Assembly (NCBI RefSeq): GCF_031326205.1
Contig: NZ_CP133721.1
Location: 868,001 to 932,000 of the forward strand
Reading direction: 5' to 3'
Length of the DNA: 64,000 nucleotides
Origin: Flavobacterium sp. 20NA77.7
GTDB taxonomy: Bacteria; Bacteroidota; Bacteroidia; Flavobacteriales; Flavobacteriaceae
Shown here: positions 8,479-16,816 of the stretch, piece after piece
Layout of the letters: every line of letters begins with the position of its first letter
How positions within the stretch are numbered: the first letter of the stretch is position 1
Program-made: the position numbers and the translations under genes
Notes under the pieces: generated by a model
Told to the model about the DNA's origin: nothing
Databases searched by the model: none
Seen by the model: the letters and a program-made list of their open reading frames with translations, nothing else

Positions 8479-9277
8479 ATTCACTAACTCTTTCTCGGGC
8501 AACAATAACTTCATCGTCTTTGTAAGTAGGTAAAATGATTTTTAATCTTGAATTGGTGTACACTTGAATTTCCTTAATCGCTTTCATTGGAACAATAAAC
8601 TTTCTATTGATGCGGTAGAATTCTTTCGGATTAATTTCAGTTTCTAACACTTCTAAAGTTGAGTCTATTAAATAATCTCTATTGTCTAAAGTGTGCATAT
8701 ACGTGCCTTTATTTTCACTGTAAAAACATTCAATCTCATCAATAGCAATTACTTTTATTTGTTGTCCAATTTTCACTGAAAATCGCTTTTTATATTCTTT
8801 TTCCGCTGGATTGACTAATAGGCGTTTTATGGCTTCAAAATCTAAATTTGAAATCGTCCCGAAGTTTCGGGATTGAAATTGATTGTTGAATTTTGAAATG
8901 GCTGTTGAAAGTTCGTCTTCGTCAATTGGTTTTAGTAAATAATCAATACTATTGAGTTTAAAAGCACGCAACGCATATTCGTGATAAGCGGTGGTAAAAA
9001 TAACTGCACTTTTTATGTGTTGCTGCGCTTTGTCAAAGTATTCAAATAGTTCAAACGAAAGTCCATCTGATAATTGAATATCCAAAAAAATCAAATCAGG
9101 ATGCGGATTATTTTGAAACCAAACTATTGATTCCTCCACAGAATGTAGCAATGTATGCACTTGCAAGCCTAATTTTCCAATTTTACGCTGTAATAATCGA
9201 GCTGCTGGCTTTTCGTCTTCGATGATGATGATGTTCAGTCCCCTAACCACCGAAGGGGGAATGTTTTCGTTTTGCAT
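8459..9277 (-). CDS. LytTR-family response regulator
   Basis: 272 residues from the ATG at 9277. A receiver domain ('IIIIEDEKPAARLL', phospho-acceptor in 'LIFLDIQLSDG', 'LLKPIDEDEL') is followed by a LytTR DNA-binding domain ('IECFYSENKGTYMHTL', 'FYRINRKFIVPMKAI', about residues 165-270). It is the partner of the LytS-type kinase at 9963. The frame can be extended to 9310, but that part is made of a direct repeat (TTTTCAAATTGACACAT twice) and is unlikely to be translated. The segment coding PPSVVRGL (9239-9262) also looks like an intergenic CCCTAACC...AGGGG palindrome that has become part of the N-terminus, so the true start stays uncertain. Confidence 0.9.
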   Translation of the reverse strand: MQNENIPPSVVRGLNIIIIEDEKPAARLLQRKIGKLGLQVHTLLHSVEESIVWFQNNPHPDLIFLDIQLSDGLSFELFEYFDKAQQHIKSAVIFTTAYHEYALRAFKLNSIDYLLKPIDEDELSTAISKFNNQFQSRNFGTISNLDFEAIKRLLVNPAEKEYKKRFSVKIGQQIKVIAIDEIECFYSENKGTYMHTLDNRDYLIDSTLEVLETEINPKEFYRINRKFIVPMKAIKEIQVYTNSRLKIILPTYKDDEVIVARERVSEFKTWIG

Positions 9278-9324
9278 AATTTCTAAATTTTCAAATTGAC
9301 ACATTTTCAAATTGACACATTATA

Positions 9325-9633
9325 TTACTCCCATTTATTCGCTTTTTCTTTCTCCATCAACTCTTTAATTTTGCGTTCTTCCCAATCTTTGCCTAAAATA
9401 AAATAAGGTAAAAATGTTGACAATGCGTGCGCTAACAAACCAATTCCCCAAAAGAAAGCTGTCATGAAATTCTTAAACTGAAAATAGCTTTCGCCTTGCT
9501 CTAAATTTTTGACATTAAGAAAAAATATCAATATATTTATAAAAATATAAACAATTGAGTGTGTATAAAAGCCTTTAAGTTTTTTAACTCTTTTTAAAGC
9601 TTCTTGATATTTGATTTCGTCTTGTGTATTCAT
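9325..9633 (-). CDS. 2TM domain protein
   Basis: 102 residues: a basic helical head ('YQEALKRVKKLKGFYTH'), two hydrophobic helices separated by a short polar loop, then 'LGKDWEERKIKELMEKE'. This layout (K-R-V-x-x-L-K-G-F-Y, two helices, W-E-x-x-K-I-x-E-x-M) is the 2TM domain common in flavobacteria, often beside LytTR regulators. It shares this pattern with the next gene and with the kinase C-terminus. Function unknown; probably an inner-membrane signalling or anchoring element. It lies in the kinase-regulator operon. Confidence 0.85.
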   Translation of the reverse strand: MNTQDEIKYQEALKRVKKLKGFYTHSIVYIFINILIFFLNVKNLEQGESYFQFKNFMTAFFWGIGLLAHALSTFLPYFILGKDWEERKIKELMEKEKANKWE

Positions 9634-9660
9634 GATTTCATGTTATTAATTGGAATACTA

Positions 9661-9972
9661 TTATTCCCATTTTGTTTGTTTCTCCTTTTCCATTATTTCT
9701 GTTATTTTTTTATCTTCCCAATCTTTCCCAAAAAAAGGAATGATATTGAAAACACCAACAGCATGGAAAAACAAACCTATTCCCCATCCTAACATTGGCC
9801 AATAAAACCAAATGTGTTCTGGTGAAAATCGAAAATTGATAAAACACAAAAAAGAAATTATAAGAATGTAACTAGCTAAATGACTGTAAAAACCTTTGAG
9901 TTCTTTCACTCTTTTTTTTGCATTTTCATATTTTTTTAAATCGAATTGATTTGTTTCCATAATTATTTCCAT
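9661..9972 (-). CDS. 2TM domain protein (second copy)
   Basis: 103 residues, clearly paralogous to the protein at 9325: 'YENAKKRVKELKGFYSHLAS', two hydrophobic helices with 'FYWPMLGWGIGLFFHAVGVF' as the second, then 'GKDWEDKKITEIMEKEK'. It overlaps the end of the histidine kinase gene by ten bases, so translation is probably coupled. It is even closer to the 2TM segment fused to the kinase (both have F/W-P-M-L-G-W-G-x-G-L). Role unknown; a membrane partner of the kinase is a fair inference. Confidence 0.85.
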   Translation of the reverse strand: MEIIMETNQFDLKKYENAKKRVKELKGFYSHLASYILIISFLCFINFRFSPEHIWFYWPMLGWGIGLFFHAVGVFNIIPFFGKDWEDKKITEIMEKEKQTKWE

Positions 9973-11303
9973 GTTTTTAAGTTATTGTTCTCTTTGTTCA
10001 TAAATTCGTTTATTTTTCGCTCTTCCCAAGATTTACTATATCCAAAAGTTTCCAATGCATGAAAAGTTAATCCCATTCCCCAACCTAACATGGGGAACCA
10101 AAACCACTGAAAATTTGAAGTATTCAAATTAATCAAAATTAAAATTGGAATCACAGTACAATAAGAAATTAAATTACCATAAAATCCTCTTAATTGTTCT
10201 ACTTTATCTTTTGCCCGTTTATAAGCTAAATTTTCATTGAATATATTTTGTGTTTCCATAACTGAAATTTGTTTGGTTAATATAGGTAGGCTTATTTTAA
10301 ATTCCTTTTCATTTTCTTCTACTATGACTTTACGATGGGTTAGTATGGCATATCGATTTACAATGTTTTCTAATCCAACACCTTTTCGGTCTGTCAATAC
10401 TTCTTTCTTTTGTAAATTATTGGACACAACTAACGCACCATTTTCAACACTAATTTTAATATGAAGCGGTTTAGTTTCGCTTACAACATTATGTTTGATG
10501 CAATTTTCAAGCAATAATTGTAAGGATAATGGAACTACTTTTGCTTCATCGTTCTCAATTTTTTCAGGAATTTCAAAAGTGATACTGTTCTCAAATCGCA
10601 TTAAAAGTAAATTCATATAGGTTTTGGCAAAGGTTAATTCTTCGGTTACCGAAACCAGTTCTTTGTCTTTTTGTTCTAAAACATAACGATATACTTTTGA
10701 TAAGGAAGTAGTAAATTTTTGTGCTGCAATTGGATTTTCTTCTATTAGCGAACTCAACACATTTAGACTATTGAATAAAAAATGAGGATCAATTTGATTC
10801 TTTAAACTTTCAAACTGTGCCGAAGCTGTTCCGGCTATGATTTTTTGTTGGTTCACTTTGTTTTCTTGATACGCTTTATAAAAGTAAAACGCATGAAAAG
10901 CTAGGGTTACAAAAAACGTAATAATTATGGTTACTACATAATTTGCCATGGTTTCATTTTGAATGAATACCTCAAAACGTTCTCCTTCAATAAGTACATC
11001 TTCTACAATTCGAAGTAAAAAAATAATAAAAACTGAAATTACAAAAGAGCTAACAAAACCAATACTGATTCTTTTTTTTGAAAAACGATCCATTTCAAAA
11101 ATAGTATCTAAATACATGAATAAAAAAGCATTGCCAAAGTAAAGCGAAAAACCATAAAGCATGGTGTAGCCAAAATTAATGGCTAAATTTTTATTCAGCT
11201 CTATTGTAATTCCTGTTACCCATTTAATTAATACTAATACTATAAAGATAGAAACGGTTATAAGAAAGGCTCTCGGTATTTCTTTAAATAATTTATGTAG
11301 CAT
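9963..11303 (-). CDS. LytS-type sensor histidine kinase fused to a C-terminal 2TM domain
   Basis: 446 residues. Four membrane helices (about residues 10-145) lead to a His_kinase domain with the phospho-acceptor in 'LKNQIDPHFLFNSLNVLSSL' and an ATPase part with 'LLLENCIKHNVV' and 'GVGLENIVNRY'. The enzyme would end near 'FKISLPIL', but the frame continues through an internal 'METQNIFNENLAYKRAKDKV' into a complete 2TM domain ('FQWFWFPMLGWGMGLTFHAL', 'SWEERKINEFMNKE'). The internal methionine is where a separate 2TM gene would begin, so this looks like a fusion by loss of a stop. It heads the operon with two 2TM genes and the LytTR regulator. The signal sensed is unknown. Confidence 0.88.
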   Translation of the reverse strand: MLHKLFKEIPRAFLITVSIFIVLVLIKWVTGITIELNKNLAINFGYTMLYGFSLYFGNAFLFMYLDTIFEMDRFSKKRISIGFVSSFVISVFIIFLLRIVEDVLIEGERFEVFIQNETMANYVVTIIITFFVTLAFHAFYFYKAYQENKVNQQKIIAGTASAQFESLKNQIDPHFLFNSLNVLSSLIEENPIAAQKFTTSLSKVYRYVLEQKDKELVSVTEELTFAKTYMNLLLMRFENSITFEIPEKIENDEAKVVPLSLQLLLENCIKHNVVSETKPLHIKISVENGALVVSNNLQKKEVLTDRKGVGLENIVNRYAILTHRKVIVEENEKEFKISLPILTKQISVMETQNIFNENLAYKRAKDKVEQLRGFYGNLISYCTVIPILILINLNTSNFQWFWFPMLGWGMGLTFHALETFGYSKSWEERKINEFMNKENNNLKTWK

Positions 11304-11518
11304 AACGACAATTTGATATAAAATTAGTTAAAAATTAAGTAACCTCATAATGAGTAAAACGAGTAATGTAATTAGTTTAATCATAAATAGGTTTATTTCT
11401 TTTTCTTTAACAAAATTCTACATAAAAAAAAACATAGAAAATTTTATCTAACCGAAATGTCAAATACTAGGGATAAACTGTAATGGAGTAATGAAATTTA
11501 AAAAAGGAGTAGTTGATA

Positions 11519-13831
11519 TTACAAGATGTGTCTGTTGATTCTTTCTACTGTTAATCTAGCCATTAAATAACTTAAGGTTGATTCTGCACCTTGATTGAGA
11601 TTAACATTGTGTTCTTCTATACCATCATAGCAGCCTCCTGTACAAGGGTTGTAAACAATTTGATGTAAATGGTTACGACCTAAAAACCACTCAAACGCAA
11701 GGTTTAATTTACTTAGATACTCATTATTGTTAAACACAACATAAAATAGTTCTAAAGTCATTATGGTATAGGCAACATCGATTGGCTGTTCACCACCCAC
11801 GATGGGGTTATTAATCTTATCTTTTATATACCATCCTTTATTTGATATCACCTTTATTGTGTCTGCTATAAATAATTTGGAGAGTAAAAAATCAAAACTT
11901 TCTATTGCAATTTTTTTATAGGTCATGTCGTTAGTGCTCAGGTAAGCAAAGAGCATTGCTTCTGGTAAAAGGCTATTAGCATACGTTAAGTAATTTTCAT
12001 ACCATTTCCAGTCATCGGTTGTCTCGTGTTTATACATCTGTACTAATCGATTTGCAAAGAGTTTAAGGAGTGAAAGATTTTCTTTTTTGTTTTGGTAATA
12101 CAATCCTTTAATTATAAAAGCCATTGCTCGGGTAGAATGAATTTTATCTAAGTTTGTTATCGCAATTTGTAATAAATTTTCAGCTTCATTAGAAAATTCA
12201 AGGGGTAGTTTCTCTTTTAAAGCGCATACATATCCTAATGCCCAAATAGCTCTTCCTGTACTGTCTTCTAGATTTTCTGAAAAATTTTGGTAAGTGAATT
12301 CCTTTTTACCATTACTATAGTTTAGAAATGAACCGTTGGGTTGTAAGCAAAATTTAATAAAGTTTAAATAGATTTTTAGTAAGCCAATCTCAGTTGGTTG
12401 TTGCTCTAATTCATAATACTGGCAAATTGCAATTAATGCTCTAGAATTATCGTCTAGCGTATAGCCTGATTTTAGATCTGGAGTAGAAATTTTAGCAAAT
12501 TGTATCATTCCTATGTTTGTGGTCATTCTTTTAATATGATCCAAATTGATACTAGGTATTTTATAAGTCAATTGGAAAACATTACCAGTTAACGCTTCAA
12601 AAAGTAAGGCATGGGCAATGGCTGAATTTTCCCAAGCCGTTGATGCCATTTTTTGCAAACTATTTGAAGAAATTTTAGTTCTTAGTTTTTCATTTTCAAG
12701 CAATGAAATGACGGCTTTTGCTAATTGTGTACTATTTTCAAAATCAATGATTATTCCATTATTATCGTTTAATACTTCTTTAGCGTGAGGAATGGGTGTA
12801 GAAATAACAGGACAACCGCAACTTAGTGCATAGGAAAATGTTCCGCTCACAGCCTGATTAGGATCTTTAGAAGTAAATAAATAAATATCTGAAAGCTGAA
12901 GATATTCTAATAGTTTGGGCAATTTTAAATATTCATTAATAAATAAAACATGCTTTTCTAGGTTTAAAGAAATTACTTTTTCTTCTAGCATGTTTCGGTA
13001 TTTTTCTCCTTCTTCTTTTACGATAGAAGGATGCGTTTTACCTAGTACAATAAACAGCACTTCTGGGTGTACTTTTATAATTGTAGGTAAAGCTTCTAAT
13101 GTAGTTTCAATACTTTTACTTTTCCCTAATAAACCAAAAGTAGAAAGTATTCTTCTATTTGAAAGCAGATATTGTTCCTTAATTTTTTTTAGTCCTAAGG
13201 GCGGTACTAAATGCGTTCCGTGAGGTATTACCTTAATTTTATTTGAAGAAACATTATATTGTTGAATTAAAATAGTGGCTGCATTTTCCGTCATAACGAG
13301 TATTGTAGTAGCAACAAGTGACATTTCTGTTACTTTGGCCTTCAGCTCATCGCTTGGATGAGGTATTACTGTATGAAAAGCAAAAATGATAGGCTTAGAG
13401 ATACTAGTATAAAAGAGTTTAAATTCGGTTTCTTTTTTAACAAAAAAACCAAACTCATGTTGTATAATGACAAGTTTAGTATTTTTATCTTTATTTATTT
13501 GAAATGCAGTTTTTATAAACGAATTGCGACAATCCGTATCTAAAATATATTTTGGTTTTTGCGCATAAACATGCTGTTCAGTGTATGATTCTAATGCACA
13601 AATAGTAGGGGTAAAAGAAGTTCCAAATTGTTCATCTAATGCGTTAATTAAGTCTTGTGAATAAGTTGCTATACCACATTCTCTTGGAGGAAAAGTTGTG
13701 ACAAAAAGAATTTCAGTTAACGTATTTTCTGATTTTGTTAACGTGCTGTATTCATTAGATTTTTGTGTTTCTTGAGCTTCTTTAAATTTAAATTTATTTG
13801 CCGAACCATATACGATAATTTTTGTTTCCAT
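11519..13831 (-). CDS. GT4 glycosyltransferase with C-terminal alpha-helical (glycosidase-like) domain
   Basis: 770 residues in two parts. Residues about 40-420 are a GT-B glycosyltransferase ('LFVTTFPPRECGIATYSQDL', 'ILSTFGLLGKSKSIETTLEA', 'ASTAWENSAIAHALLFEAL'). Residues about 440-765 look like an alpha/alpha-toroid of the kind seen in sugar epimerases and glycosidases ('SGYTLDDNSRALIAICQYY', 'ENLEDSTGRAIWALGYV', 'GGEQPIDVAYTIMTLELFY'). The gene follows a GH130 gene with eight bases between. Such GT4 plus GH130 pairs occur in Bacteroidota and probably handle mannosides or a storage/compatible saccharide; the substrate is my inference. No signal peptide, so cytoplasmic. Confidence 0.8.
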   Translation of the reverse strand: METKIIVYGSANKFKFKEAQETQKSNEYSTLTKSENTLTEILFVTTFPPRECGIATYSQDLINALDEQFGTSFTPTICALESYTEQHVYAQKPKYILDTDCRNSFIKTAFQINKDKNTKLVIIQHEFGFFVKKETEFKLFYTSISKPIIFAFHTVIPHPSDELKAKVTEMSLVATTILVMTENAATILIQQYNVSSNKIKVIPHGTHLVPPLGLKKIKEQYLLSNRRILSTFGLLGKSKSIETTLEALPTIIKVHPEVLFIVLGKTHPSIVKEEGEKYRNMLEEKVISLNLEKHVLFINEYLKLPKLLEYLQLSDIYLFTSKDPNQAVSGTFSYALSCGCPVISTPIPHAKEVLNDNNGIIIDFENSTQLAKAVISLLENEKLRTKISSNSLQKMASTAWENSAIAHALLFEALTGNVFQLTYKIPSINLDHIKRMTTNIGMIQFAKISTPDLKSGYTLDDNSRALIAICQYYELEQQPTEIGLLKIYLNFIKFCLQPNGSFLNYSNGKKEFTYQNFSENLEDSTGRAIWALGYVCALKEKLPLEFSNEAENLLQIAITNLDKIHSTRAMAFIIKGLYYQNKKENLSLLKLFANRLVQMYKHETTDDWKWYENYLTYANSLLPEAMLFAYLSTNDMTYKKIAIESFDFLLSKLFIADTIKVISNKGWYIKDKINNPIVGGEQPIDVAYTIMTLELFYVVFNNNEYLSKLNLAFEWFLGRNHLHQIVYNPCTGGCYDGIEEHNVNLNQGAESTLSYLMARLTVERINRHIL

Positions 13832-13839
13832 GCACGTTG

Positions 13840-14871
13840 TTATTTGTTTGATGTCAATTCATTTAAAAGTTCATTAATACTAAGAGAAGCTACTGCAATT
13901 CTTTCGTCGGCAGCCCCATAGTATATATAAAGCGTATCATTTTCTAAAATTGCTCCTGTTGGAAAACAAACATTATTGACCTCACCTTTAAGTTCCCATT
14001 CTTTTTCTGGAAAGAATAAAGGGTAGGGCAGTCGGGCTAGTTCCTTTTCTGGATTATTTAAGTCAAGCAAGGCGGCACAAGCTGAGTATACATAGCCTTT
14101 TACAGTGTCATGTACCCCATGATAAATAATTAACCAACCCGCATCCGTTTCGATAGGAGGACACCCACTACCTATATAACTTACTTCGTGTTCGTATTTA
14201 GGTGTCAAAACGACATGCTCGTCAAAATGGATAAAATAATTTTGCCAAAAAGCTATTGTTAAATTTTCTAATTTTTCAATGGCTACTACAATTTGAATAT
14301 CGGGCTTTATACGATGAAGAAAACAAAATTTGTTTTTAATTTTTCTTGGAAAAAAAATTAGATTTTTATCCCAGATAAGAATTTTTATATCTTGTTTTTC
14401 AACGGTTTTTTGATAATCGTTATAGCGTATATATTTTTCATTTATTGTTCCTTCTGATTCTGTAAAATGTATGAACTCTTCGTAGGTAATTTGGGGCACA
14501 ATTATTCCCTGTTTTTCCCAATGTATTAAATCTGTAGAAGTTGCTAAGGCACCTAGTGCATTAATGCCATTAAAAGCGGTATAGGATAAATAAAATACAT
14601 CTTCAATTTTTACAATTCGCGGATCTTCTAAACCCTGCAATTCATATTCATATTGGGGGAAAAGAAGAGGATAGTCGTTACGATTTTCTATGACCATAGG
14701 CGAACTAAGCTTACAGTATCCAATAGTAGAATAATTGTTTTTTGTTACCGCTCGGTAGAATAAATGAATGGTATTACTATCCTTAATTACTGCTGGATTT
14801 AAGACACCTTTGTTTTCAAAATTATTATCGGTTTTATGGAGTAAAATCCCAAGTTTGTTTACTGTTATCAT
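13840..14871 (-). CDS. GH130-family glycoside phosphorylase/hydrolase
   Basis: 343 residues with the five-bladed beta-propeller pattern of GH130: 'NPAVIKDSNTIHLFYRAVTK', 'LQGLEDPRIVKIEDVFYLSY', 'YIGSGCPPIETDAGWLIIYH' and 'IYYGAADERIAVASLSINEL'. Family members act on beta-mannosides, many by phosphorolysis. Some database entries in this family carry the misleading name 'pesticidal protein Cry7Aa'. The gene starts four bases after the stop of a tiny lysine-rich ORF and is followed by the GT4 gene, so all three are one transcript. Whether it is a phosphorylase or a hydrolase is not determined here. Confidence 0.85.
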   Translation of the reverse strand: MITVNKLGILLHKTDNNFENKGVLNPAVIKDSNTIHLFYRAVTKNNYSTIGYCKLSSPMVIENRNDYPLLFPQYEYELQGLEDPRIVKIEDVFYLSYTAFNGINALGALATSTDLIHWEKQGIIVPQITYEEFIHFTESEGTINEKYIRYNDYQKTVEKQDIKILIWDKNLIFFPRKIKNKFCFLHRIKPDIQIVVAIEKLENLTIAFWQNYFIHFDEHVVLTPKYEHEVSYIGSGCPPIETDAGWLIIYHGVHDTVKGYVYSACAALLDLNNPEKELARLPYPLFFPEKEWELKGEVNNVCFPTGAILENDTLYIYYGAADERIAVASLSINELLNELTSNK

Positions 14872-14875
14872 TTAC

Positions 14876-15004
14876 TTATAAGTCTAAGTTCTTGATGTTT
14901 TTTTTATCTTGTTTTTTTAAGGTTTTCTGTGCCTTTTTTTCTTTTTGAGTTTTGGAAGGAGCTGTTTTATCAGATTTTGATTTACCTTCTCTTTGTTTTA
15001 CCAT
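14876..15004 (-). CDS. Small lysine-rich protein (42 aa)
   Basis: A short frame beginning 'MVKQREGKSKSDKTAPSKTQ' and ending 'KNIKNLDL', with about 16 lysines in 42 residues. It has no hydrophobic stretch, so it is soluble, highly basic and probably disordered; it could bind nucleic acid or polyanionic polymer. Its stop lies four bases before the GH130 start, and 28 bases separate its start from the cupin gene stop, so it sits inside a compact operon. I do not recognise a family. Support is its clean start and stop and its operon position; conservation would confirm it. Confidence 0.6.
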   Translation of the reverse strand: MVKQREGKSKSDKTAPSKTQKEKKAQKTLKKQDKKNIKNLDL

Positions 15005-15032
15005 TATTAATACGTTTTATGATGAATAAATT

Positions 15033-15377
15033 TTACTCTTCGTAGCCATTTTTGATTACTGTAGTAATCATTTTAAATTGTTCATTAGCGTTGAAACTAT
15101 GTTTGCTATGGGCCGGAATAATTATGCCTTCTCCTAATTTTAATGAAATATTTTTGCCATCAATTAGTACTTCTGCTGTTCCATCAATAATTTGAACATA
15201 CATATCGAAAGGGCTTGTTTTTTCTCCTAATTCTTCACCACTATCCATTGAAGTAGCGGTTATATTCCCAGTGGTTTTTTTTATATTAGTTTTACTCACT
15301 ATTGCATGTGGAACATATTCAATTATTTCAATTATAATATGTGGGGTTGATTTTTCTAGTTGTTGATTGGTATTCAT
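15033..15377 (-). CDS. Cupin domain protein
   Basis: 114 residues. The double-stranded beta-helix motifs are visible: 'PFDMYVQIIDGTAEVLIDGK' and 'GEGIIIPAHSKHSFNANEQF'. The second motif keeps P-x-H-x-x-H, but the first lacks the usual H-x-H, so metal binding would be incomplete. Small cupins of this kind are sugar- or ligand-binding or regulatory proteins. It lies upstream of the lysine-rich ORF and GH130 on the same strand. The ligand is unknown. Confidence 0.8.
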   Translation of the reverse strand: MNTNQQLEKSTPHIIIEIIEYVPHAIVSKTNIKKTTGNITATSMDSGEELGEKTSPFDMYVQIIDGTAEVLIDGKNISLKLGEGIIIPAHSKHSFNANEQFKMITTVIKNGYEE

Positions 15378-15398
15378 TTTTTTTTTTACCTTTATTTT

Positions 15399-15435
15399 AA
15401 ACCTTCAGGTAACTAATGATAGTATCTGAAGGTTT
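15399..15435 (-). terminator. Hairpin between barrel and cupin genes (possible terminator or attenuator)
   Basis: Perfect 10-bp arms AAACCTTCAG and CTGAAGGTTT enclose a 17-base loop. In the direction of transcription (minus) the hairpin is followed by TAAAATAAA rather than a clean T-run, so it may be an attenuator or a processing site. On the plus strand it is followed by a T-rich stretch, but no plus gene ends here. Confidence 0.5.
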
Positions 15436-15445
15436 TGCTTTGTTT

Positions 15446-16081
15446 TTAAATTTTGAAGCCAACAGTGAATTGCAACCACTGGTTTTTATATCTTGGAGTT
15501 GTAGACGAACCATTTTGATTGTTAGTTTGAAAGTCCCAACCCGCTCTACTTGAAAATACAAATGCATTATAATTTATGTCAAATCCTAATACAAAACCCA
15601 TGATATTTTTTCGAATATTTTCGTTTTGAAATTCTTGTTCCTGTACGGTACTATTATTTCCAAATGTATACGTGTTTTTTTCCTTAAATAAGTATGAAAA
15701 CTGTGGGCCAGTAACAAGTGTAAGAAAAGGAGCAGGTTTAATTTGTAATAGTAGTGGAACGTCTAAGTAAGTTGTTGTTCTTGTAAAAGAATAAGGGAAT
15801 CCTACTAACGTACCAGAACCTTTAAAGCCTTTTTGAGAAATTAATAGTTCAGGTTGAATGCCTAGAAATTTACCTATGGGAATTCCTGCAAAAGCACCTA
15901 ATGCTAATCCTAATTTTGGATCAGCTACAAAATCGTTGCCTTCTTCATCCCAAACATTTGAAACATTAACACCTGCTTTTATGCCAATAGTTAATTTTTC
16001 ACGATTATCCTCGATTTGTGCATGTAATGTACATATAGCACTTATCAACAATACACCTGTAATAAATATTTTCTTTTTCAT
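15446..16081 (-). CDS. Outer-membrane beta-barrel protein (porin-like, PorT/OMP_b-brl type)
   Basis: 211 residues with a signal peptide ('KKKIFITGVLLISAICTLHA', cleavage near residue 21). Alternating strands follow: 'LTIGIKAGVNVSNVWDEEG', 'GLALGAFAGIPIGKFLGIQP' and a C-terminal 'NQWLQFTVGFKI' ending in a hydrophobic barrel strand. This is the small barrel class common in Bacteroidota. It opens the cupin/GH130/GT4 run and follows the lipoprotein and small membrane protein genes. A structural or passive role in the outer membrane is likely; no substrate can be named. Confidence 0.85.
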   Translation of the reverse strand: MKKKIFITGVLLISAICTLHAQIEDNREKLTIGIKAGVNVSNVWDEEGNDFVADPKLGLALGAFAGIPIGKFLGIQPELLISQKGFKGSGTLVGFPYSFTRTTTYLDVPLLLQIKPAPFLTLVTGPQFSYLFKEKNTYTFGNNSTVQEQEFQNENIRKNIMGFVLGFDINYNAFVFSSRAGWDFQTNNQNGSSTTPRYKNQWLQFTVGFKI

Positions 16082-16093
16082 AATTTGTTTGTT

Positions 16094-16267
16094 TTAAATT
16101 GAACTTCCTCTGATTATTTTTATTAGTATTGCTATAACTGCTAACACTAATAATATATGTATAATGTTGCCGGCATTAAAAGCAAAATAATTGATTGCCC
16201 ATATAATAACTAAAATTACTGCAACTACATATAATAGGTTACTAAATATATTATTTGGTTTACTCAT
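16094..16267 (-). CDS. lmo0937-family small membrane protein (57 aa)
   Basis: A 57-residue frame beginning 'MSKPNNIFSNLLYVVAVILV' and ending 'IIRGSSI'. Two hydrophobic helices are joined by 'NYFAFNAGNIIH', which matches the lmo0937 family (N-L-L-Y-x-V-A-V-I-L-x-I-I-W, A-G-x-I-I-H-x-L-L-V, I-I-R-G). Such proteins often appear with general stress genes; their function is unknown. Its start overlaps the stop of the upstream lipoprotein gene in an ATGAGTAA arrangement, which is strong evidence that it is translated. Confidence 0.8.
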   Translation of the reverse strand: MSKPNNIFSNLLYVVAVILVIIWAINYFAFNAGNIIHILLVLAVIAILIKIIRGSSI

Positions 16268-16694
16268 TTTTTATTCTAAAAAATTTAATTGCATTACCTA
16301 ATTTTTTCATATCATGATTAAAATGATATTTAAAATTTTCCCAATTCGTTTTATTATCCGTCTTGAAATCAGCTATTTTCATTTTCAAGTCGGAATTTTT
16401 ATTGTTTAATTTTGAAATTTTCTTTTCAAACTTCTTTTTTTCTTCCTTTTTTAGAGTTGAAACACGTAATTTAAACGCCACTAAACTTTTTTCGTTTGAA
16501 GCAATTTCTTCCGATTTAGTTTTTCTGAATTCTTCCATTTCTAATTTGTAGTTCTTGTTTTCATCTTCAAGATTTTTGATTCTTAGGCTATTTGATTCTT
16601 TTTCTTGAAACCTTTTTTTGTGTGAAGTTGAGCAGCCTACAACTAATAAGCCAATTAATAGAATAGCTGCAACATTAATTTTGTATTTGTGCAT
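16260..16694 (-). CDS. Lipoprotein with long coiled coil
   Basis: 144 residues. A lipobox is visible: a hydrophobic helix ending 'LLVVGCSTSHKKRF', so cysteine near residue 21 should be lipidated. The rest is highly charged and helical ('RIKNLEDENKNYKLEMEEF', 'KKKFEKKISKLNNKNSDLK') with heptad-like spacing, a coiled coil of about 80 residues. It probably sits on the periplasmic face of the inner or outer membrane and may brace the envelope. Its stop overlaps the next gene's start by eight bases, so the two are coupled. No family recognised with certainty. Confidence 0.75.
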   Translation of the reverse strand: MHKYKINVAAILLIGLLVVGCSTSHKKRFQEKESNSLRIKNLEDENKNYKLEMEEFRKTKSEEIASNEKSLVAFKLRVSTLKKEEKKKFEKKISKLNNKNSDLKMKIADFKTDNKTNWENFKYHFNHDMKKLGNAIKFFRIKNE

Positions 16695-16816
16695 TTTTGT
16701 ATAAATTAGTACTGTAACTTAATTATTACAACTATGCAAAGTTGATACAATTAAGATCAATATATTTATACAATAAAAAGTCATTTTTGTATAATTAAAA
16801 GTTAAAGAGTGTCAGT

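Noticed and set aside
13358-13543. Frames opposite the GT4 gene (12915-13223 and 13358-13543)
   Set aside because: Antisense to a clearly coding gene with no distinct features.
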